Translations under genes and position numbers: made by a program
From: CAYFWT01 sp964346955
GTDB lineage: Bacteria > Patescibacteriota > Minisyncoccia > Portnoybacterales > UBA2143
Assembly (NCBI GenBank): GCA_964346955.1
Contig: CAYFWT010000021.1
Location: 1-59,136 of the forward strand
DNA: 59,136 bases
Reading direction: 5' to 3'
Notes under the pieces: model-generated
Told to the model about the DNA's origin: nothing
The model's database searches: none
Seen by the model: only the letters and a program-made list of their open reading frames with translations
Part shown: positions 53,878-59,136 of the stretch, piece after piece
Position numbering within the stretch: the stretch's first letter is position 1
How the letters are laid out: each line of letters starts with the position of its first letter

Positions 53878-56277
53878 TTATATCACTAAATTAATTAACC
53901 GATTAGGGATATAAATAACCTTTTTGGGTTGTTGATTACCTAACCATTTTTTAACTTTCTCTTGAGAGAGAGCCAGCTCTTTAATCTCTTTCTCCGAGGC
54001 GCTTTTTGAAACCTCTATTTTATCCCGCACCTTACCATTAATCTGGATGACCAGTTGCCAGGTCTCTTCTTCAATTAACTTCTCATCATATTGAGGCCAT
54101 TTTTCTAAAAAGATACTTTTGTGGTGACCAAATTTATCCCAAAGCTCCTCTGAAATATGAGGAGCAAAAGGAGCTAACAGCCGCAAGAAAATTTCTGCTT
54201 CACCCTTAGATAAGGCCCGCTTATCTTCTGCCCAATAATTGGAGAACTCCATAAAGGCAGCGATGGCCGTATTGAATTTCATTGATTCTAAATCATCACC
54301 AACCTTTTTAATCAACTGATGTAATTTAGATAATAATTCTTGGTCAGTCTTTTTACCTATCTTCTTTGACTGATTAAATAATTGCCAAACTCGATTAAGG
54401 AAGCGATAACAACCTTGGACTCCTTTGGTGCTCCAATTAATTGTTTGACCAAAGGGGCCCATAAACATTTCGTAAACTCGCAAGGTATCGGCACTATACT
54501 CTTTAATCACATCATCTGGAACAATAACATTATTAAAACTTTTGCTCATCTTACGACCATCCTCAGCTAAAACTACGCCGTGGGAATAGCGCCGTTGATA
54601 GGGTTCGGCAGTTGGCACTAATTTAAGGTCGTATAAAAACTTATGCCAAAAGCGAGAATAAAGTAAATGAAGAGTGGTATGTTCCATGCCTCCATTATAT
54701 AAATCAACTGGCAGCCAGTATTTTAATTTTTTAAAATCAGCAAATTTTTTATCATTATTAGGGTCAAGATATCTTAAAAAATACCAAGAGGAGCCAGCCC
54801 AGTTAGGCATGGTATCGGTTTCTCTTTGAGCTGGACTATTACATTGAGGGCATTTAACCTTAAGCCAGCTTTTAATCGCCGCCAAAGGTGACTGGCCAGT
54901 GTCAGTAGGCTGATATTTCTTCACATAGGGTAACTTCACTGGTAAATCTTTTTCTGGTACGGCGACCGCCCCACATTTTTCACAATGGATAATGGGAATT
55001 GGTTCACCCCAATAATGCTGCCTGGAAAATATCCAATCCCGCAGTTTATACTGAACTGTTCTTCGGCCACCCTTATTTTTAATCAACCAATCAGTAATTT
55101 TTTTAATGGCTTCACTAGATGACAAGCCGTTAAACTGGCCGGAATTAACCAATTTGCCATAATCAACATAAGCCTCTTTGGAAATATTGCCGCCGGCCAC
55201 TACTTCTCGAATCTCTAAGCCATATTTTTTAGCAAATTGATAATCCCGTTTATCATGAGCTGGCACAATCATGACTGCCCCACCACCGTAGGTGGCGATT
55301 ACATAATCACTGATCCAAATAGGTATTTTTTCTGAATTAATAGGGTTAAGACAATAAGAACCCAGAAAAACACCAGTTTTTTCTTTTTCTAATTGGGTTC
55401 TTTCAAATTCGCTCTTCTTTTTGGCGGCTAAAACATATTCTTGAACCTTTTTTTTATTTTCAGGAGTAGTCAATCTCTCTAATAAGGGATGCTCTGGGGC
55501 AATGACTAAAGCAGTCACTCCAAAAAGGGTATCAGTCCGAGTAGTAAAAACTCTGATAACGTCTTTTGAACCAACTACGGAAAAATCAATCTCTGTGCCA
55601 TAACTTCGACCAATCCAGTTAATCTGTTGGGTTTTGATTTTTTCTAAGTAATCAACCTTTTCTAAATCATCAATTAAGCGGTCGGCATATTCAGTAATCT
55701 TGAGTAGCCATTGTTTAAGTAATTTTTTTTCTGTTTGGGCACCACAGCGCTCGCATTTTCCAGCAATGACTTCCTCATTAGCTAAACCAATTTTACAGCT
55801 AGGGCACCAGTTAATGGGCATCTCAGCCTGATAAGCTAAGCCTTTTTTAAAAAATTGAAGAAAAATCCATTGACTCCATTTATAATATTTGGGGTCTGTA
55901 GTATTAATTTCTCTTGACCAATCAAAAGAAAGACCAAGAGAGTTCATCTGTTTTTTGAAAACCTTAATATTTGTTTCAGTAACTTTAGCAGGATGAATAC
56001 CAGTTCTAATAGCATAATTTTCCGTGGGCAAACCAAAAGCATCCCAGCCCATCGGGTAAAGAACATTGTAACCTTCCATTCTTTTTTTGCGGGTTAAAGC
56101 ATCGAGGGCAGTGTAACTTCTGACATGGCCAACATGGAGACCCTCACCCGAAGGATAGGGAAATTCCACCATAATATATTTCTTGGGCTTTTTAGAAAAA
56201 TCCTTGGCCTGATAAAGATTCTGTTTTTGCCATTTCTCTTGCCATTTTTTCTCTATTTTTTGGGGATGGTACTTCAT
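53878..56277 (-). CDS. leuS: Leucyl-tRNA synthetase
   Basis: Class I synthetase charging the leucine tRNAs, three of which are in this window (GAG, UAA, CAA). 799 residues: 'HVGH' at 48-51 (HIGH motif), a CP1 editing domain (about 220-400) with 'TRTDTLFGVTALVIAPEH' and 'VPAHDKRD', a zinc insertion around 'CEKCGAV'/'CPQC', 'KMSKS' near 575, and an anticodon domain. Complete and of normal length. tatD ends 17 nt upstream. Confidence 0.97.
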   Translation of the reverse strand: MKYHPQKIEKKWQEKWQKQNLYQAKDFSKKPKKYIMVEFPYPSGEGLHVGHVRSYTALDALTRKKRMEGYNVLYPMGWDAFGLPTENYAIRTGIHPAKVTETNIKVFKKQMNSLGLSFDWSREINTTDPKYYKWSQWIFLQFFKKGLAYQAEMPINWCPSCKIGLANEEVIAGKCERCGAQTEKKLLKQWLLKITEYADRLIDDLEKVDYLEKIKTQQINWIGRSYGTEIDFSVVGSKDVIRVFTTRTDTLFGVTALVIAPEHPLLERLTTPENKKKVQEYVLAAKKKSEFERTQLEKEKTGVFLGSYCLNPINSEKIPIWISDYVIATYGGGAVMIVPAHDKRDYQFAKKYGLEIREVVAGGNISKEAYVDYGKLVNSGQFNGLSSSEAIKKITDWLIKNKGGRRTVQYKLRDWIFSRQHYWGEPIPIIHCEKCGAVAVPEKDLPVKLPYVKKYQPTDTGQSPLAAIKSWLKVKCPQCNSPAQRETDTMPNWAGSSWYFLRYLDPNNDKKFADFKKLKYWLPVDLYNGGMEHTTLHLLYSRFWHKFLYDLKLVPTAEPYQRRYSHGVVLAEDGRKMSKSFNNVIVPDDVIKEYSADTLRVYEMFMGPFGQTINWSTKGVQGCYRFLNRVWQLFNQSKKIGKKTDQELLSKLHQLIKKVGDDLESMKFNTAIAAFMEFSNYWAEDKRALSKGEAEIFLRLLAPFAPHISEELWDKFGHHKSIFLEKWPQYDEKLIEEETWQLVIQINGKVRDKIEVSKSASEKEIKELALSQEKVKKWLGNQQPKKVIYIPNRLINLVI

Positions 56278-56294
56278 AAATGAATTTTCAATTT

Positions 56295-57152
56295 TTAAAT
56301 ATTAAACAACTCTCGGGCATTTTTAGTTGTTTGTTTAGCTACTTCGCTAAATTTGACTTTTTTAAGCTGAGCGACTTTTTCTGCCACGTATTTAACATAG
56401 AGGGGCTCATTTCTTTCGTCCCGATGGGGGGCCGGGGTTAAATAAGGACAATCGGTTTCTAATAATATCTTCTCTAGAGGTAATTTTTCAATAACCTTAT
56501 CGTAGTCTCGAGCATAAGTAATCAACCCATTGAAACCAAAATAAAAATCCATTTCCAAAAGCTTTTCTGCCTGTGACCACCGCCCCATAAAACAATGAAC
56601 TACTCCTTTAAGTTGGGCGCTACCTGCTCCGGGGCAAGCAAAAGGACAACTAGCACAACCAGCGTTAAAGATAGTCAAAAGCCCTATCAAATCATCGTAA
56701 GCTTTACGACAATGGAAAATAATCGGCTTGCCTAATTGTTGAGCTAATTCCAACTGTTCTAATAAAACCCTTTTCTGCTTATCCTTTATCTCTTCGTTAA
56801 TTTCATCATTGTACTCCAAGCCGATTTCTCCCATGGCTACCACCTTAGGATTCTTTAATAAATTTTCGTATTTTTTTCTATCAAATTCTTCAAATTCCCT
56901 ATCTTCTTCTTGTTGAGCTGGTCCATGACCGTTTCTTTTAACATGGCTGGGATGCAAGCCGACTGCTGCATAAACACCTTGCTCATATTTTTTAGTATAT
57001 TGGACCGCTCGCCGACTACTACTATATTGAGCGCCCACATTAATTAGCCAAACGCCACTCTCAAGAGCCTGATTCATCACCTTGGGTCCATCCTTCTTAT
57101 AGGCACTGAAATTAACATGGGCATGGGTATCAACTAAAAGAGGCTTAGTCAT
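56295..57152 (-). CDS. TatD-family metal-dependent hydrolase
   Basis: TIM-barrel nuclease of the TatD/YcfH family. 285 residues from ATG 57152: 'LLVDTHAHVNF' (metal histidines), 'AVGLHPSHV', 'VAMGEIGLEYN', 'KPIIFHCRKA', 'VVHCFMG' and 'KILLETDCPYLTP'. Before the 'VVHCF' strand an unusual Cys-rich stretch 'CASCPFACPGAGS' replaces a short loop. The start at 57152 fits the promoter, which lies 6 nt upstream and predicts a leaderless mRNA; the longer ATG at 57170 would lie upstream of the -10. Confidence 0.93.
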   Translation of the reverse strand: MTKPLLVDTHAHVNFSAYKKDGPKVMNQALESGVWLINVGAQYSSSRRAVQYTKKYEQGVYAAVGLHPSHVKRNGHGPAQQEEDREFEEFDRKKYENLLKNPKVVAMGEIGLEYNDEINEEIKDKQKRVLLEQLELAQQLGKPIIFHCRKAYDDLIGLLTIFNAGCASCPFACPGAGSAQLKGVVHCFMGRWSQAEKLLEMDFYFGFNGLITYARDYDKVIEKLPLEKILLETDCPYLTPAPHRDERNEPLYVKYVAEKVAQLKKVKFSEVAKQTTKNARELFNI

Positions 57153-57158
57153 AATCAA

Positions 57159-57187
57159 ATGATAGCCCATTCAAGGGCTATTTTCAA
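57159..57187 (-). promoter_or_regulatory. Promoter of tatD-leuS, predicted leaderless start
   Basis: Minus-strand TTGAAA (57187-57182), 17-nt spacer, TATCAT (57164-57159), 6 nt before ATG 57152. The spacer contains the palindrome ATAGCCC/GGGCTAT. Confidence 0.7.
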
Positions 57188-57248
57188 GTAGAAAAATGTG
57201 TTATAATATGTTATCCAAATAATATCAATAACCTAAAAGGAATTAATC

Positions 57249-57887
57249 ATGAGAAAAAGTGAAATAATTGTTTTGGGGATAATTCTACTTTCTTTTGCCA
57301 TTGGTATCTATTTTTATCCTCAAATGCCAGAGAGGGTGGCTTCTCATTGGAATGCTCAAGGACAAGTTGATGGTTATATGTCAAAATTTTGGGGCATTTT
57401 TTTGATGCCTTTTGTTTCTCTTGGTTTGTTATTGCTTTTCATTTTAATCCCCAAAATAGACCCTTTGAAAAAAAATATTGAAAAATTCAGAAAGTATTTT
57501 GACGGGTTTATTGTCCTAATAATTGTCTTTTTGTTTTATATTTATCTTTTAACTATTTCCTGGAATATTGGAATTAGATTCGATATGGGTCAATTTTTGA
57601 TACCGGCTTTGGGAATCCTCTTTTATTACGCGGGCATTTTAGTGGAAAATGCTAAAAGAAATTGGTTTATTGGTATTAGAACTCCTTGGACTTTAAGCAG
57701 TGAAAAAGTCTGGGATAAAACCCATAAAATTGGCGGCAAGCTATTTAAGATAGCTGGGATAATTGCTCTTTTGGGAATATTGTTTCAAAAATATGCCTTA
57801 TTTTTTGTTCTGGTACCTATCATTTCCGTGGCTATCTATACAATCGTCTATTCCTACTTTGAATATCAAAAAGAGACAAAAAAATAA
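57249..57887 (+). CDS. SdpI/DUF1648-family membrane protein
   Basis: 212 residues with about six membrane helices. 'PQMPERVASHWNAQGQVDGYMSK' (in parts) is the DUF1648 signature, and 'NWFIGIRTPWTLSSEKVWDKTHKIGGKLF' (in parts) the SdpI motif. SdpI of Bacillus protects against a toxin peptide; most homologues have no toxin partner and none is seen here. AAAAGGA before the ATG is the ribosome site. It diverges from tatD. Confidence 0.9.
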   Translation: MRKSEIIVLGIILLSFAIGIYFYPQMPERVASHWNAQGQVDGYMSKFWGIFLMPFVSLGLLLLFILIPKIDPLKKNIEKFRKYFDGFIVLIIVFLFYIYLLTISWNIGIRFDMGQFLIPALGILFYYAGILVENAKRNWFIGIRTPWTLSSEKVWDKTHKIGGKLFKIAGIIALLGILFQKYALFFVLVPIISVAIYTIVYSYFEYQKETKK

Positions 57888-57914
57888 AAATCAGCCGAAG
57901 AGCTGGCTGATAGA
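57888..57914. terminator. Terminator between the SdpI-like gene and metG
   Basis: Stem ATCAGCC/GGCTGAT with inner A and G bases pairing partly. It lies between convergent genes. Confidence 0.65.
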
Positions 57915-57938
57915 CTGATTTATCACTACAGTTAAAGA

Positions 57939-59136
57939 CTACAACCGAGGGAATAAAGTCTCGGTTTTTTTGTTTTGCTTGATTTGAGCTAAAATTTTTT
58001 CTGAAGTAGTGGGTAAAAACGGCTCAAGTAAAGAAGCGATTTCTTTTAAGGAAATTAAAAGTTCTGATAAGACCTCTTTGAATTCAGTTTGGTTAGTGTT
58101 GATTAACTGCCAGGGCTTATTCTTTTCAATAAATTCATCGCAAAAACTAATTAGTTGCCAGACTGATTCGAGGGCCTCGTGGAATTTAATTTCCTCTAGA
58201 GCTTTTTGGTAATTATTTTGGGCTAATTTAATCTTTCCAACTAATTGGCCTTTGGGACGGGATTCTTCACTTAGGTTCAGCCTGACATTGGTTTTCTCTA
58301 ATAAAGTCAGGGCCCGACTAACTAAATTACCTAAGCCATTGGCCAAGTCAGCATTGTAGCGCTCTTCAAATCGCTTAATAGAAAAATCACCGTCTTCGGT
58401 GCTGGCAAATTCTCGCAAAAGATAATAGCGAACTGGATCAATACCATATTTTTTAACCAATTCAAAAGGGTCAACAATATTACCCAATGATTTGGATATT
58501 TTTTGTCCTTCAATAGTCAAATAGCCGTGGACGAATATCTTCTTGGGCAAAGGTAATTTGGCTGACAAAAGCATAGCTGGCCAGTAAATGGCGTGGAAGC
58601 GTAAAATACCCTTTCCAATACAATGCAAATCAGCCGGCCAATATTTTTGAAATTTCTCTGATTTATTTTTGGTATAATCTAAGGCAGTAAGATAGTTGGC
58701 CAAGGCATCAAACCAAACATACATAATTTGAGAAGAGTCATGGGGTACAGGCACCCCCCAACCTTCAGCCCGTTCGGCAGAGCGGGAAATACTAAAATCT
58801 TCTAAACCAGACCTAATAAAACTAAGGGTCTCGTTTTTTCTGCTTTGAGGAATTATTTTTAGTTGATCTGAGCTAATAATCTTTTCTAGCTTTTTTTGGT
58901 ATTTAGATAAACGGAAAAAATAATTTTCTTCTTCGACTAAATCTGGTTTGGTTTTGTGGTCAGGGCAAAGACCATTTTCCAGTTCTTTTTCCTTGTAAAA
59001 CATTTCACAGCCAACGCAATAAAGGCCTTGATATTTCTTTTTATAAATATCCTCCTGCTGACAAGCTAACCATAATTTTTGAGAGCCTTGAATATGTCTC
59101 TTTTCGGTGGTTCTAATAAATTCATCAAAAGATAAA
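57939..59136 (-). CDS. metG: Methionyl-tRNA synthetase (N-terminal part beyond the window)
   Basis: Class I synthetase charging initiator and elongator tRNA-Met. The open frame runs off the right edge, so about the first third, including the HIGH motif, is not visible. Visible: zinc-region cysteines ('CVGCEMF' and 'CPDHK'), 'SQIMYVWFDALANYLTAL', 'KISKSLGN' (KMSKS loop), and the anticodon-binding helices. The C-terminal EMAP-II-like tRNA-binding domain is absent: the protein ends with the helical bundle. Confidence 0.95.
   Translation of the reverse strand, partial: LSFDEFIRTTEKRHIQGSQKLWLACQQEDIYKKKYQGLYCVGCEMFYKEKELENGLCPDHKTKPDLVEEENYFFRLSKYQKKLEKIISSDQLKIIPQSRKNETLSFIRSGLEDFSISRSAERAEGWGVPVPHDSSQIMYVWFDALANYLTALDYTKNKSEKFQKYWPADLHCIGKGILRFHAIYWPAMLLSAKLPLPKKIFVHGYLTIEGQKISKSLGNIVDPFELVKKYGIDPVRYYLLREFASTEDGDFSIKRFEERYNADLANGLGNLVSRALTLLEKTNVRLNLSEESRPKGQLVGKIKLAQNNYQKALEEIKFHEALESVWQLISFCDEFIEKNKPWQLINTNQTEFKEVLSELLISLKEIASLLEPFLPTTSEKILAQIKQNKKTETLFPRL

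Noticed and set aside
57152..57170. Longer TatD start at 57170
   Set aside because: It lies upstream of the -10 box of a well-formed promoter, so it would not be transcribed from it.
57249..57887. SdpI-type immunity protein with a toxin partner
   Set aside because: No SdpC-like or other small toxin gene lies nearby.
1..59136. Recoded UGA (Gly or Trp) as in Gracilibacteria or mycoplasmas
   Set aside because: Several recognised genes (rpsA, the beta-CASP gene, the NMD3-like gene) end cleanly at TGA, and no gene needs read-through.
39530..59136. T-box leaders before hisS, leuS or metG
   Set aside because: No T-box sequence or specifier stem was seen; hisS and leuS sit inside operons with gaps of only 6-17 nt, and the metG leader is outside the window.

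Overview
The window reads as a compact, AT-rich bacterial chromosome segment, most probably from a Candidate Phyla Radiation / Patescibacteria (Parcubacteria-like) organism. This is inferred from short housekeeping proteins (an IF2 without its long N-terminus, a four-domain S1, an L28 and S21 of that style), single-copy tRNA genes scattered between protein genes, class III ribonucleotide reductase, a type IV pilin, ComEC and DprA, many small orphan membrane proteins, and numerous short palindromic repeats in gaps and even inside genes. TGA acts as stop throughout, so the recoded lineages are unlikely. No rRNA operon, CRISPR array, transposase or prophage is visible.

Layout. 1-5.9 kb: gyrA (cut by the edge), a membrane orphan, an UlaG-like hydrolase, rpsA and ftsH. 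5.9-6.3 kb: tRNA genes for Ile(UAU), an odd Val(GAC) and Ala(UGC). 6.3-12.1 kb: a secreted repeat protein, rluD-rplS-tRNA-Leu, an OmpA-domain protein and an APH-fold kinase, the last two visibly richer in GC. 12.2-18.1 kb: tRNA-Ser, a DUF4446 protein, infB, rbfA, tRNAs, a 3D-domain protein, a four-tRNA cluster facing htrA, an M50 protease, rpmB and tRNA-Pro. 18.1-24.4 kb: a zinc ribbon preceded by a 6S-like RNA, ndk, a split comEC, nrdG and nrdD. 24.5-33.8 kb: membrane proteins, ftsZ, ftsA, ybeY, yqeY-like, rpsU, a SLOG protein, a beta-CASP nuclease and YkuK. 33.9-43.4 kb: an Fe-S RecB-like nuclease, an rtcB/archease/zinc-protein RNA-repair cluster, a permease, HIT, hisS, lepB, an LCP protein, a large palindromic element and pth. 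43.4-49.7 kb: two small genes behind a large structured RNA leader, dprA, topA, a P-loop kinase and a short Rel. 49.7-59.1 kb: parB, parA, tRNA-Leu, a pilin, two tiny ORFs, a PAP2 phosphatase, tsaC, leuS, tatD, an SdpI-like protein and metG (cut by the edge).

The most interesting signals are regulatory. (1) Seven genes have a good -35/-10 pair whose -10 ends only 6-7 nt before the ATG, predicting leaderless mRNAs; other genes use strong Shine-Dalgarno sites. (2) A near-consensus promoter at 44041-44068 (minus) drives a three-way-junction RNA whose loop can pair with the downstream Shine-Dalgarno: a possible undescribed cis-regulatory RNA or sRNA. (3) A second structured RNA at 18401-18574 resembles 6S RNA. 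(4) A palindrome at 15930-15951 supplies both -35 boxes of two face-to-face promoters. (5) A 227-bp imperfect inverted-repeat element sits before pth. (6) REP-like repeats have entered coding regions and add short peptides to YbeY, a permease, ComEC, Pth and DprA.

All promoter, RNA and terminator calls come from reading by eye; no folding, homology search or expression data were available.
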